Source of the DNA: Adhaeribacter soli
Lineage (GTDB): Bacteria > Bacteroidota > Bacteroidia > Cytophagales > Hymenobacteraceae
DNA length: 64,000 bases
Direction of reading: 5' to 3'
Assembly: GCF_008727925.1 (NCBI RefSeq)
Contig: NZ_VTWT01000007.1
Location: 62,001 to 126,000, forward strand
Below the pieces are notes generated by a model. It searched no databases. It was not told the origin of the DNA and was given only the letters and a program-made list of their open reading frames with translations. Below are positions 23,166 through 31,663 of the stretch, one piece after another; the stretch's first letter is position 1, and each line of letters starts with the position of its first letter. The translations under genes were made by a program, and so were the position numbers.

Positions 23166-23272
23166 AAGTAAGACTCAAGACTTAAGACACAAGATTGTGA
23201 AATTGGCTCTTCTATAAAAAGAATATCTTATATCTATTGTCCTGTGTCTTTTGTCTTTTTTAAAATAAAGCA

Positions 23273-24076
23273 ATGTCAGAAAAGAGATTAATAAAAGTGC
23301 CGACCATGGCCGAATACGCGGCTAACGGCCAGGAGCCGGAAATCCTGTTCTGGGTAGGCTGCGCCGGTTCTTTCGACGACCGTTACAAGCGCGTAACCCG
23401 TGCATTTGTGCAGATCCTGGAACACGTAGGCGTGAAATATGCGGTTCTGGGTACCGAAGAAAGCTGCACCGGCGATCCGGCCAAGCGTGCCGGTAACGAG
23501 TTCCTGTTCCAGATGCAGGCCATGACCAACATTGAAGTGATGAACGCCTACAATGTGAAAAAGATCGTTACGGCTTGCCCGCATTGCTTCAACACCATTA
23601 AAAACGAATACCCGGACCTGGGCGGCAACTACGAAGTAATTCACCACTCTACGTTCCTGCAGCAGTTAATTAACGAAGGCAAAGTGGCGGTGCAAGGCGG
23701 CGAAAGCTTTAAAGGCAAACGCATTACCTTTCACGATTCCTGTTACCTGGGCCGCGCCAACAATATTTACGAAGCCCCGCGCGATGTTTTAGCTGCTTTA
23801 GATGCCGACCTGGTAGAAATGAAGCGTAGCCGCGCCAACGGTTTATGCTGCGGCGCCGGTGGTGCCCAGATGTGGAAAGAACCGGAGCCGGGTAAAAAAG
23901 ACATTAACGTGGAGCGCGCCGAAGAAGCCCTGGGAACGGGTGCTACGATCATTGCTTCGGCCTGTCCGTTTTGCATGGTAATGATGAACGACGGCGTGAA
24001 AAACAAGAACCAGGAAGACAACGTGAAGGTGTTCGATATTGCCGAACTGATCGCTTCGGCCGAAGGTCTGAATTAA
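23273..24076 (+). CDS. Cysteine-rich (CCG-domain) Fe-S oxidoreductase subunit
   Basis: A 267-residue protein of the HdrB/GlpC/LutA type with CCG domains. It has CAGSFDDR near the start, TACPHCFNTIKNEYP, FHDSCYLGRANNIYEAPR and LCCGAGGAQMW, and a final SACPFCMVMMND. In this family the Cys residues hold a noncubane Fe-S cluster for thiol or quinone redox chemistry. It is 107 bases after the membrane subunit and almost surely works with it. The spacer holds repeated AAGACTTAAGACACAAG / GTGTCTTTTGTC sequence. Confidence 0.88.
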   Translation: MSEKRLIKVPTMAEYAANGQEPEILFWVGCAGSFDDRYKRVTRAFVQILEHVGVKYAVLGTEESCTGDPAKRAGNEFLFQMQAMTNIEVMNAYNVKKIVTACPHCFNTIKNEYPDLGGNYEVIHHSTFLQQLINEGKVAVQGGESFKGKRITFHDSCYLGRANNIYEAPRDVLAALDADLVEMKRSRANGLCCGAGGAQMWKEPEPGKKDINVERAEEALGTGATIIASACPFCMVMMNDGVKNKNQEDNVKVFDIAELIASAEGLN

Positions 24077-24119
24077 GTTTTTTGGATGTGTAAGGCGTTA
24101 TTAATCTGATGTTTACGGG

Positions 24120-24154
24120 AAAATACCGGTTTTTAGGACCGGTATTTTCTTTTC
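24120..24154 (+). terminator. Terminator after the Fe-S pair
   Basis: An 11-bp stem AAAATACCGGT / ACCGGTATTTT (24120-24130 with 24138-24148), then CTTTTC. It is 44 bases after the stop codon. Confidence 0.8.
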
Positions 24155-24234
24155 GTTAAAAAACTTTAAAAAGGTTGGTTTTTTACTTTAAAAAAGCCGA
24201 ACTTTAAGCTTCCTTCAGAAAATATTATAAAAGA

Positions 24235-24717
24235 ATGTACGTTTCTTTTGAACAACTGCCGCCACAGGCCCGCATCTGGATCTACCAGGCGGACCGGGAG
24301 TTTACCCCGGCGGAAGCAATCGAACTTCAGGATAAAATAAAGAGCTTCGTAACCGACTGGAGCGCTCACGGAAAAGCCCTGCTGGCTTCCGGCTTGCTGT
24401 TGCATAACCGCTTTGTAATTCTGGGCACCGATGCCGATGTAACGGCTCCCAGCGGTTGTTCCATAGACAGTTCGGTGCAGTTTATCCGCGAGCTGGAGCA
24501 AACGTATGGCGTGTCTTTATTCGACCGGACGCACCTGGCTTTTAAGGTGAACGGCGCAATTGAGATTCATCCGCTTACCGAAATGCCGGTGGCGGTTGCC
24601 TCCGGCAAAATAACAGCGGAAACGCCTTATTTCGATAACCTGGTAGGAGAGGCCGGCACCCTGAAAAACGGCTGGCTGAAGCCGGCCGGAGAGAGCTGGC
24701 TAAGAAAATATTTCTAA
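24235..24717 (+). CDS. Conserved Bacteroidota hypothetical protein
   Basis: A 160-residue soluble protein. It opens with FEQLPPQARIWIYQADREFTPAEA and has GTDADVTAPSGCSIDSSVQFIRELEQTYGVSLFDRTHLAF. Relatives are often labelled ABC transporter ATPase in databases, but there is no P-loop, Walker B or signature motif here, so that name is wrong. The conserved CSIDSS segment and acidic residues suggest an enzyme or binding protein of unknown role. It is a single gene. Confidence 0.75.
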   Translation: MYVSFEQLPPQARIWIYQADREFTPAEAIELQDKIKSFVTDWSAHGKALLASGLLLHNRFVILGTDADVTAPSGCSIDSSVQFIRELEQTYGVSLFDRTHLAFKVNGAIEIHPLTEMPVAVASGKITAETPYFDNLVGEAGTLKNGWLKPAGESWLRKYF

Positions 24718-24817
24718 GGTATTGAAAAATACCATAATATTTTATTAATATTGTTTCCTGAAAATCAACAGCATTGATTTTATTTTTATAAATCGTAGTA
24801 TCGTTTAAATTTTAGCT

Positions 24818-26746
24818 ATGAAGAAAATTATAGTTAGTTGTGTAGTCCTCTCGGTGGCGTTTATGAGTGGCTGCAGTTCAACTGGCAGCATGAGTAAGGC
24901 TGACAAGAAGTTCGCCAAAGCAGAGTACGAAACAGCTATAAAGCTTTATCAGGACGACATTAAGAAAGGCAAGGACGTAGCGAATGCTAACTACAAAATT
25001 GCTGAAGCTTACCGGATGTCGAACCGTTTGCCACAGTCCGAAACCTATTACCAGGCTGCTTTGGAAGCCGGTAATAAAAGAGAGGATGCCAAATTCTATT
25101 ACGGCATGGCTTTAAAAGCAAACGCTAAATACGACGAAGCTGCGAACCAGTTCAACGCGTATGCTGCCGCCGGCGGTAAAAATGCGAACCTGATTGCCCG
25201 CGCCAAACGCGAAGCAGCAAACGTGCAGAAAGCCACAGAGCTTCTGAACACGCCAACTTACATGGAAGTTACCAACGTGCAGCCGGTAAACAGCACCGCT
25301 TCTGAGTATGCTCCGGTAATGAAAGGCGACGAGCTGGTATTTTCTTCTTCCCGCGGCAATAAAACTTATGCCGGTAACGGCGAAGGCTTTAACGATATCT
25401 TCGCAATTAAATTCGACGATGCCGAGGCAATGACCGGCGGTACCGTTCGTGGTTTCGATAACCAGATAAACCTGAGCGATACGCACGATGCAGCTGCTAC
25501 CTTCTCGAAAGATGGCAACACGGTTATTTTCGCCCGTGGCAACACCGGTTCTAAAAAAGGTACTTTAAACGTAGACCTGTTCATTTCCCGCTTCAAGAAC
25601 GGGGTTTGGTCTGAGCCAAAAATGATCAGCGTGAACGATAAGCGCGCCTGGGATTCTTCTCCGGCTTTCTCTCCGGATGGTACTACGCTTTACTTCTCTT
25701 CCGACCGTAAAGGTGGCCAGGGCGGTAACGATATCTGGAAAACTACTTTAGATGCCAGCGGCCGTTTCTCTGCTCCGCAGAACTTAGGTCCTGAGATCAA
25801 CACCCCGGGTAACGAAAACTTCCCGTTTGTTGCTCCTGACGGAACGCTTTATATCTCTTCCGACGGACATCCGGGTTTAGGTATGCTCGATCTGTACAGA
25901 ATTGAGAACGGCAAACCGGTAAACTTAGGCGCTCCGATCAACTCGAACGCCGATGATTTTGCTCCGTTCATTAAAGACAAAGATCAGGGTCTGTTCTCTT
26001 CTAACCGTGCAGGTGGTGCAGGTGGCGACGATATTTATTCCTTCAAGAAGAAAAAACCGAAATTGGTTACTTTCTACCTGGAGGGTGCAGTTAACCTGAA
26101 AGAAGATAAAAAATCAGCTGTTCCGGCTGCTAACCAGAAAGTTTTACTGAAAGACAAAGCCGGTAAAACCGTTCAGGAAGTTGTAACCGATGCCCAGGGT
26201 AAATTCTCCCTTAAGCTGGATACCGCTGCTTCTTACTCTGTAATAGCTGAGAAAGATAAGTATATCACCGACAAGAAAGCGATCACTACCATTGGCAAAA
26301 CGCCTCCACAGGCTCAGTTGCAGAACGAAATGAACGATATTCGCTTAAGCACTGTGTTAACGCTGGATAAGATTGTAGTAGGAAAAGCCTTCGAGGTAAA
26401 AGATATCAATTACGATTACAACCAGTATGCTATCCGTCAGGATGCGGCCGTTAACCTGGATTCCCTGGTAATGTTCCTGAACGATAACCCGAAAATCACG
26501 ATCGAGTTAAGCTCACACACCGATGCCCGCGGTAAAGACGACTTCAACATGAAGTTATCGCAGCAGCGTGCCCAGGCAGCCGTAGATTATATCGTATCTA
26601 AAGGTATCGATAAGTCACGTATCACTGCTAAAGGTTACGGCGAAAGCAAGCTGAAGAACAAGTGCAAAAACAACGTGAAATGTACTGAAGCTGAGCACGA
26701 GAAAAACCGTCGTACTGAGTTTAAAGTAACGAAGATCGCGCAGTAA
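24818..26746 (+). CDS. PorE-like OmpA-family lipoprotein (T9SS envelope)
   Basis: A 642-residue lipoprotein: signal MKKIIVSCVVLSVAFMSGCSS (lipobox MSGC), TPR repeats (about 25-140), a PD40/beta-propeller with repeated SPDGTTLYFSSDRKGGxGGNDIW motifs (about 150-400), a carboxypeptidase-regulatory-like domain (about 410-500), and a C-terminal OmpA peptidoglycan-binding domain (LSSHTDARGKDDFNMKLSQQRAQ). This order matches Porphyromonas PorE, which ties the type IX secretion machinery to peptidoglycan. Paralogues with the same layout exist, so porE itself is likely but not certain. It is a single gene with a terminator. Confidence 0.85.
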   Translation: MKKIIVSCVVLSVAFMSGCSSTGSMSKADKKFAKAEYETAIKLYQDDIKKGKDVANANYKIAEAYRMSNRLPQSETYYQAALEAGNKREDAKFYYGMALKANAKYDEAANQFNAYAAAGGKNANLIARAKREAANVQKATELLNTPTYMEVTNVQPVNSTASEYAPVMKGDELVFSSSRGNKTYAGNGEGFNDIFAIKFDDAEAMTGGTVRGFDNQINLSDTHDAAATFSKDGNTVIFARGNTGSKKGTLNVDLFISRFKNGVWSEPKMISVNDKRAWDSSPAFSPDGTTLYFSSDRKGGQGGNDIWKTTLDASGRFSAPQNLGPEINTPGNENFPFVAPDGTLYISSDGHPGLGMLDLYRIENGKPVNLGAPINSNADDFAPFIKDKDQGLFSSNRAGGAGGDDIYSFKKKKPKLVTFYLEGAVNLKEDKKSAVPAANQKVLLKDKAGKTVQEVVTDAQGKFSLKLDTAASYSVIAEKDKYITDKKAITTIGKTPPQAQLQNEMNDIRLSTVLTLDKIVVGKAFEVKDINYDYNQYAIRQDAAVNLDSLVMFLNDNPKITIELSSHTDARGKDDFNMKLSQQRAQAAVDYIVSKGIDKSRITAKGYGESKLKNKCKNNVKCTEAEHEKNRRTEFKVTKIAQ

Positions 26747-26761
26747 CCTGCGAGCCCATAC

Positions 26762-26797
26762 AAAAAAGCCTCTGCCAACGCGGGGGCTTTTTTTTTA
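26762..26797 (+). terminator. Terminator of the PorE-like gene
   Basis: Stem AAAAAGCC / GGCTTTTT with a long loop, ending in nine Ts, 16 bases after the stop codon. Confidence 0.75.
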
Positions 26798-26800
26798 ACC

Positions 26801-26830
26801 GTTGTTCGTTGTTCGTTATTCGTTATTCGT
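26801..26830. repeat. Four tandem 7-mers GTTRTTC
   Basis: GTTGTTC twice, then GTTATTC twice, then GT. It sits just after the terminator, in the purM upstream gap. It is a short microsatellite that could slip in copy number. There is no gene in 26798-27022. Confidence 0.6.
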
Positions 26831-27022
26831 ACTTTTGACGCTTAATGCAGTTATCAGTAAATAGTTATCAGGAAACAGTTTATAGTATTTAGTTGGGAGT
26901 AAAAGTAATTCAACCAAATAAACTACTGAGAACGTTAGATAACTTTCAATTTTATTTCTGAAAACTGTCTTTTTAATCTTTATTACCTGATAATTGTTCA
27001 CTGCTTACTGTTAACTGAAAAC

Positions 27023-28186
27023 ATGCAAGACCGTTATATGCGCCGGGGTGTTTCGGCCTCGAAAGAAGATGTTCATAACGCTATTAAAAACTTAGACAAA
27101 GGCCTGTTTCCGAAAGCCTTCTGCAAAATTGTAACGGACCTGTTGGCGAATGATCCTGAGTTCTGCAACATTATGCACGCCGATGGAGCCGGTACCAAAT
27201 CGTCGCTGGCTTATTTATACTGGAAAGAAACGGGCGATTTAAGCGTTTGGAAAGGCATTGCGCAGGATGCAGTGGTTATGAATACCGACGATCTTTTGTG
27301 CGTAGGCGCTACCGATGCCATTCTGCTTTCGTCTACCATCGGCCGTAATAAAAACCTGGTTCCCGGCGAAGTGATCTCGGCTATAATTGAAGGTACCGAA
27401 GAGGTTTTGCAGATGCTTCGCGATAACGGCGTGGGTATTTACAGCACCGGCGGCGAAACCGCGGATGTAGGCGACCTGGTGCGCACCATTATTGTGGACA
27501 GCACCGTTACGGCCCGCATGAAACGCTCGGAAGTAATTTCGAACCACAACATAAAAGCCGGAAACGTTATTGTAGGTTTTGCTTCTTACGGACAGGCCAC
27601 TTACGAAACCGAATACAACGGCGGCATGGGCTCAAACGGCTTAACTTCCGCGCGCCACGATGTTTTCCATAAATATTTAGCCGAAAAATACCCCGAGAGT
27701 TTTGACCCGCAAATCGATAGCGACCTGATCTACAGCGGCACCCGCAAGCTTACTGAACCGGTTGACGGAACCGGGCTGGATGTTGGCAAATTAGTTTTAT
27801 CACCAACCAGAACCTATATGCCGGTAGCCAAAGCCATCCTGGAAAACCACCGCGCTAAAATAGACGGCATGGTGCATTGCTCCGGCGGCGGCCAAACCAA
27901 AGTGCTGCATTTCACCGAGAACGTACATATTATAAAAGATAACCTGTTCGAAGTGCCGCCACTGTTCCGCATTATTCAGGAAGAAAGCCAAACCGACTGG
28001 AAAGAAATGTACAAGGTATTTAATATGGGCCACCGCCTGGAAATCTACACCGACGAAACCACAGCTGCCGACCTGATTGCGATTGGTAAATCGTTCAACA
28101 TCGATACAAAAATTATCGGCAGGGTAGAGGCACACGGAGGTAATAAATTAACAATCCGGAGCGATAAAGGCGAATTCCTTTATTAA
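27023..28186 (+). CDS. purM: Phosphoribosylformylglycinamidine cyclo-ligase (AIR synthase)
   Basis: A 387-residue PurM-type ATP-dependent enzyme for the fifth step of purine biosynthesis (FGAM to AIR). It has HADGAGTKSSLAYLYW, the ATP/Mg region MNTDDLLCVGA, GIYSTGGETADVGDLVRTI and the C-terminal HCSGGGQTKVLHF. The length and YMRRGVSASKEDVHNAIKNLD start match the longer Bacteroidota form rather than the ~345-residue E. coli form. ATG 27023 is a good start. It is a single gene, followed by a palindromic repeat. Confidence 0.92.
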   Translation: MQDRYMRRGVSASKEDVHNAIKNLDKGLFPKAFCKIVTDLLANDPEFCNIMHADGAGTKSSLAYLYWKETGDLSVWKGIAQDAVVMNTDDLLCVGATDAILLSSTIGRNKNLVPGEVISAIIEGTEEVLQMLRDNGVGIYSTGGETADVGDLVRTIIVDSTVTARMKRSEVISNHNIKAGNVIVGFASYGQATYETEYNGGMGSNGLTSARHDVFHKYLAEKYPESFDPQIDSDLIYSGTRKLTEPVDGTGLDVGKLVLSPTRTYMPVAKAILENHRAKIDGMVHCSGGGQTKVLHFTENVHIIKDNLFEVPPLFRIIQEESQTDWKEMYKVFNMGHRLEIYTDETTAADLIAIGKSFNIDTKIIGRVEAHGGNKLTIRSDKGEFLY

Positions 28187-28222
28187 AATTTATTGACCGG
28201 ATAATTTGCAGAATCACCATCT

Positions 28223-28250
28223 GTAGAGACGCCATGCATGGCGTCTCTAC
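28223..28250. repeat. 28-bp perfect palindrome with GTAG ends
   Basis: GTAGAGACGCC-ATGCAT-GGCGTCTCTAC is exactly self-complementary and is followed by GTTTTTG, so it may also end purM transcription, 36 bases after the stop. Close relatives of this palindrome are dispersed in many Bacteroidota and cyanobacterial genomes. The ends carry the GTAG typical of REP elements. Confidence 0.75.
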
Positions 28251-28404
28251 GTTTTTGCGGCAATACCATATTGTTTTCCGGATTTACCAGCAAAACCCTA
28301 CCATTCCCCAGGAATAAATAACCACGATACCCTTCAACCCACAGGTTCTGGCACAGTTTTGGGATTTAGCGCTTCATGCTACACAACTACTAAATCCTAC
28401 CCAT

Positions 28405-29229
28405 ATGAAACGGTTTGCACTGGCTTTCTTCGTGATGGCCTTGTTCCTGAGCAACCTTGCCGCCCACGCAGCTGGCGCCACTTTTGCCACCCGGCAGGGT
28501 GAAATCTTTCAATTATTCCTGAACGGACGGCTTGTAAATGGTCCGGGTTCCAGTAATGTGAAAATAGATCGTTTACCGGCCGGACCATATAACCTGGAAT
28601 TCCGGGTACCGGCCCGCCGTGGATATTTAACTTTCTGCACCAAAGTATTCCTGGCGCGCGGCTTCGAAACGAATTATGTGTTAATTCCGCCGGGCTATAA
28701 CCGTAATTTTTTGCTGAAGAAAGTAAGCGTAGTTCCGTTACGCCCGCCGGTGTGCAATACCTGTCCGCCGCCGCGCCCGCACGGCCATGGCGGTTACAAC
28801 GACCGCGATGTTTATGATGATTATGAACCTTATAGCAACCAGGGTGGCTACCATAACGAACCGCATAATCCGGGGAATAACTATAACGATGCGCCGAGCT
28901 ATGGCAATAATTACAACGGCAATTCCGGCTACGGGCAGCCCCAAAATGTAATGAGCGCTTACGATGTAGACCTTTTAATGGAAAGCATCGGCCGGAAGAA
29001 TTTTGAAAGCGGTAAACTGGAAGTCGCCAAACAGGCCCTGAGCAATACTTACATTCTGGCGGAAGATGCCAAAAAACTGATGCGCAAATTCAGCTTTGAA
29101 AGTACCCGGGTAGAGTTCGCCAAATTCGTTTACGCCCGCCTTTACGACCAGCAAAACTTCTACCGCGTCTACGATGCCTTCGAATTCGACAGCAGCATTT
29201 CCGAAGTAGAACGCTGGTTAGCGCGCTAG
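28405..29229 (+). CDS. Exported DUF4476-domain protein
   Basis: A 274-residue protein with a signal peptide (MKRFALAFFVMALFLSNLAAHA). A beta domain follows (RQGEIFQLFLNGRLVNGPGSSNVKIDRLPAGPYNLEFRV), then a low-complexity Tyr/Asn/Gly/His-rich linker (about 125-185), then a C-terminal DUF4476 domain (about 190-274; MSAYDVDLLMESIGRKNF..., REFAKFVYARLYDQQNF type). It is probably periplasmic or on the cell surface. The stop codon TAG is inside a GCGCGCTAGCGC palindrome that begins the inverted repeat with the next gene. Confidence 0.82.
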   Translation: MKRFALAFFVMALFLSNLAAHAAGATFATRQGEIFQLFLNGRLVNGPGSSNVKIDRLPAGPYNLEFRVPARRGYLTFCTKVFLARGFETNYVLIPPGYNRNFLLKKVSVVPLRPPVCNTCPPPRPHGHGGYNDRDVYDDYEPYSNQGGYHNEPHNPGNNYNDAPSYGNNYNGNSGYGQPQNVMSAYDVDLLMESIGRKNFESGKLEVAKQALSNTYILAEDAKKLMRKFSFESTRVEFAKFVYARLYDQQNFYRVYDAFEFDSSISEVERWLAR

Positions 29230-29523
29230 CGCGCGCCGATTGTTCGAATTTTCGATTGTTCGAACGTTCGACTTTTTTATTCGAAAACGGTATCGTTCTA
29301 TCATTTTTAGCACTTAATAGCTAAAGCCTTTTTAAAGAATTAGGCCTATACAAAAAAGTCCCGCTGAAATAATCTCAGCGGGACTTTTTTATGCTGAAGG
29401 CATAGTGTTTTCAGGATGATTTTAAATCTGGTACTACTTGATCGTTTCTAAAACGATAGCGTTCTGACCAAAAAAAGTCGAACAATCGAATATCGAACAA
29501 TCGAAAAATCGGCGCGCTAGCGC
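29221..29523. repeat. Symmetric inverted-repeat block between convergent genes
   Basis: Left arm 29221-29280 and right arm 29470-29523 are imperfect inverted copies: GCGCTAGCGCGC, then CGATT/TTCGATTGTTCGA units, then GTTCGACTTTTTT. Inside the arms lie AAAACGGTATCGTTCT (29284) and AAAACGATAGCGTTCT (29450), and a terminator sits in the centre. Both genes that end here take their TAG stop from the GCTAGC part of the arms. Confidence 0.8.
29352..29390. terminator. Bidirectional terminator
   Basis: A perfect 16-bp stem AAAAAAGTCCCGCTGA / TCAGCGGGACTTTTTT (29352-29367 with 29375-29390). The A and T tracts on either side let it stop transcription from both converging genes. Confidence 0.9.
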
Positions 29524-29993
29524 AAGCGGTCTACGGAACGTACCAGTTGCTCGTCGCGGCGGATGAAGCGGTTGGCCAGCATGTTCAGCAATAAAGCCAG
29601 CAGCGGCAGATAGAAAGCGGCTTCGCGTTCGCCGGGAGCGCCTTGTACCAGTTCCTCGCCTACGTACAGCGAATAATAAATTACCGCACCCAGTAAGCCG
29701 GCCAGTACCAGCGTGTTCAGCATTCCAAGCTTCATTTGGGTAATGCGGTTCTTGAATTGGAAGATCTCATACAAAGCGATGCCTGCCGCAATAATAGCCA
29801 GAATGCCAATGGCAATGGTGCTGGTGGAAGTAGGCGTAGCATCCGGTCCGGCTGGTTGCGATAAAGAAAAAGCGGTTAGGGTAGCGGTTTGCCCGGTAGT
29901 CGGATCGGTCTTAGACCAGATCGGGAGGAACAATAAGGCAACCATGCAAAGGGCCAGGAGGAGCAGAAATACAGATTGAATTCTTTGTATCAT
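29517..29993 (-). CDS. DUF4293 membrane protein
   Basis: A 158-residue inner-membrane protein with four predicted helices: MIQRIQSVFLLLLALCMVALLFLPIWSK at the start, a short loop with TGQTATLTAFSL, then three more helices and a basic C-terminus NRFIRRDEQLVRSVDRLR. This is the DUF4293 signature found across Bacteroidota; the function is unknown. ATG 29991-29993 is chosen; the frame extends 11 codons up without homology. It is divergent from the thiolase gene with only 64 bases between starts. Confidence 0.87.
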   Translation of the reverse strand: MIQRIQSVFLLLLALCMVALLFLPIWSKTDPTTGQTATLTAFSLSQPAGPDATPTSTSTIAIGILAIIAAGIALYEIFQFKNRITQMKLGMLNTLVLAGLLGAVIYYSLYVGEELVQGAPGEREAAFYLPLLALLLNMLANRFIRRDEQLVRSVDRLR

Positions 29994-30057
29994 AATTAGG
30001 TTGTTTAACTTGCGGAATATTTGCAAAAGTAACCAAAGAAGCCTAAAAGAAAAATCT

Positions 30058-31260
30058 ATGAATGCTGCTTATATTGTTGATATTGTAAGAACCCCGGTTG
30101 GTAAATTTGGCGGAACCCTCAGCTCCGTTCGTCCCGATGACCTGGCAGCGCACGTAATTAAGGAGTTAATGAAGCGTAACCCGGGTTTCGATGCGAACCT
30201 GCTGGAAGACGTAATTTTTGGCGCGGCCAACCAAGCCGGAGAAGATAACCGGAACGTAGCTCGCATGGCCTTGCTATTGGCCGGCTTACCGATGGAAATT
30301 GGCGGCGTAACCGTAAACCGTTTGTGCGCTTCCGGCCTGCAATCCATCATCGATGCTACCCGCGCTATTAAAGCCGGCGATGGCGTAGCATATTTAGCCG
30401 GCGGCGTGGAAAGCATGACCCGCGCGCCTTTCGTAATGGCCAAAGCCGAAACTGCTTTCTCCCGTACTCCGGAAATTTACGATACTACTATTGGCTGGCG
30501 CTTTACGAACAAAGGTTTAAGCAAACTGCACTACCCGTATTCCATGGGCGAAACGGCGGAGAACGTTGCCAAAAAATGGAACATCACCCGCGAAATGCAG
30601 GACGAATTTGCCTATAACTCTCAGCTAAAATACCAGGCAGCTGCCAAAGCCGGAAAGTTCGCCAATGAAATTGTGCCCGTAAGCATTCCGCAACGCAAAG
30701 GCGAGCCAATTGTTTTTGCCGTAGATGAACACCCAAGATTATCGCCAGTAGATAAACTAGCAGAATTAAGCCCGGCTTTTGTAAAGGAAAACGGTACCGT
30801 TACGGCCGGAAATTCCTCGGGTATTAACGACGGCGCGGCTGTAAGTTTAATTGTAGACGAAGAAACGCTGAAACGCTTCAACCTGAAACCGATCGCCCGG
30901 GTGGTAGCCACCGCCGTTGCCGGTGTAGATCCGGCTTATATGGGCATGGGCCCGGTGCCGGCCACGCAAAAAGCTCTGAAACGCGCCGGCTTAAGAGCTT
31001 CTGATCTCGATTTAATTGAGCTGAACGAAGCCTTCGCCTCCCAAGCTGTTGCCTGTGCTCAGGACCTGGAACTCGATCCGGCTAAAATAAACGTGAACGG
31101 CGGTTCTATTGCCATCGGTCATCCGCTGGGAGCCAGTGGTACCCGTATTACGGCTACGCTGCTGCACGAAATGCAGAAACGCGACAACGTAAAATACGGT
31201 CTGGCTTCGATGTGCATTGGTGTTGGCCAGGGGGCGGCTATTATTTATGAGAAGTGCTAA
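30058..31260 (+). CDS. Acetyl-CoA C-acyltransferase (thiolase)
   Basis: A 400-residue thiolase. The acylated nucleophile Cys is in VNRLCASGLQS (about residue 90), the His in GGSIAIGHPLGASG and the second Cys in SMCIGVGQGAA near the C-terminus. NEAFASQA is also present. The sequence around GGVESMTRAPFVMAKA and the TTIGWRF segment resembles 3-oxoadipyl-CoA thiolases (PcaF/PaaJ), so degradation of aromatic or fatty acids is possible, but substrate choice is not certain. ATG 30058 matches the usual start MNAAYIVDIVRTPVGK. It is a single gene. Confidence 0.93.
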   Translation: MNAAYIVDIVRTPVGKFGGTLSSVRPDDLAAHVIKELMKRNPGFDANLLEDVIFGAANQAGEDNRNVARMALLLAGLPMEIGGVTVNRLCASGLQSIIDATRAIKAGDGVAYLAGGVESMTRAPFVMAKAETAFSRTPEIYDTTIGWRFTNKGLSKLHYPYSMGETAENVAKKWNITREMQDEFAYNSQLKYQAAAKAGKFANEIVPVSIPQRKGEPIVFAVDEHPRLSPVDKLAELSPAFVKENGTVTAGNSSGINDGAAVSLIVDEETLKRFNLKPIARVVATAVAGVDPAYMGMGPVPATQKALKRAGLRASDLDLIELNEAFASQAVACAQDLELDPAKINVNGGSIAIGHPLGASGTRITATLLHEMQKRDNVKYGLASMCIGVGQGAAIIYEKC

Positions 31261-31355
31261 GCTGCCAGGTACTAAGCTGAATTTTATTTAATACAGGATC
31301 TTGATTAAAACAGGGGGTTCCTTCCGAAAAGGGCTGGAGACTTTACCTCTTTCCC

Positions 31356-31538
31356 CTCGGTCTGTGCCCTCACAGACCGAAGCACTGCAGTTAAAGGTTA
31401 AAAAGCTACCTGCTCATTAATGCATAATAAAGGCTTTGCCCGAAAATGGCGGAATTCCGAACTTCTTTTATAGTTTAGATTACAAACCATTGCTAATTTT
31501 TAAGGCCTCTGCTTCGGTCTGTGGGGCACAGACCGAGG
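31356..31538. repeat. Inverted pair of TCGGTCTGTG hairpins
   Basis: 31357-31380 (TCGGTCTGTG-ccct-CACAGACCGA) and 31514-31536 (TCGGTCTGTG-ggg-CACAGACCGA) are two hairpins with the same stem; their flanks (CCTC..AGC and GC..GAGG) show they are inverted copies. The gap 31261-31606 has no gene; these hairpins and AT-rich sequence are all I see. Confidence 0.75.
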
Positions 31539-31606
31539 TGATGGAAGCGCTTCGGAGCAGAACCAGGTTAGGATTTTTGTTTAAAAAAGTACCGTTTTTG
31601 AATAGC

Positions 31607-31654
31607 GACACAACAAAAAAGGGAAAGCAACTGCTTTCCCTTTTTTGTTGTGTC
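31607..31654 (-). terminator. Terminator of the DUF3857 protein gene
   Basis: A 23-bp perfect stem (31607-31629 with 31632-31654) containing an internal A6/T6 run next to GGGAAAGCA/TGCTTTCCC. It is 10 bases after the stop of the minus-strand gene. Confidence 0.85.
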
Positions 31655-31663
31655 AGGCAAATG

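Noticed and set aside
24235-24717. ABC transporter ATPase
   Set aside because: This is the usual database name for the family, but the protein has none of the ATPase motifs and is too short.
26801-26830. Tandem 7-mers considered as a CRISPR-like or phase-variation array
   Set aside because: Only four 7-bp units without spacers, not inside a gene; it is listed as a simple repeat. No CRISPR array is present in the window.
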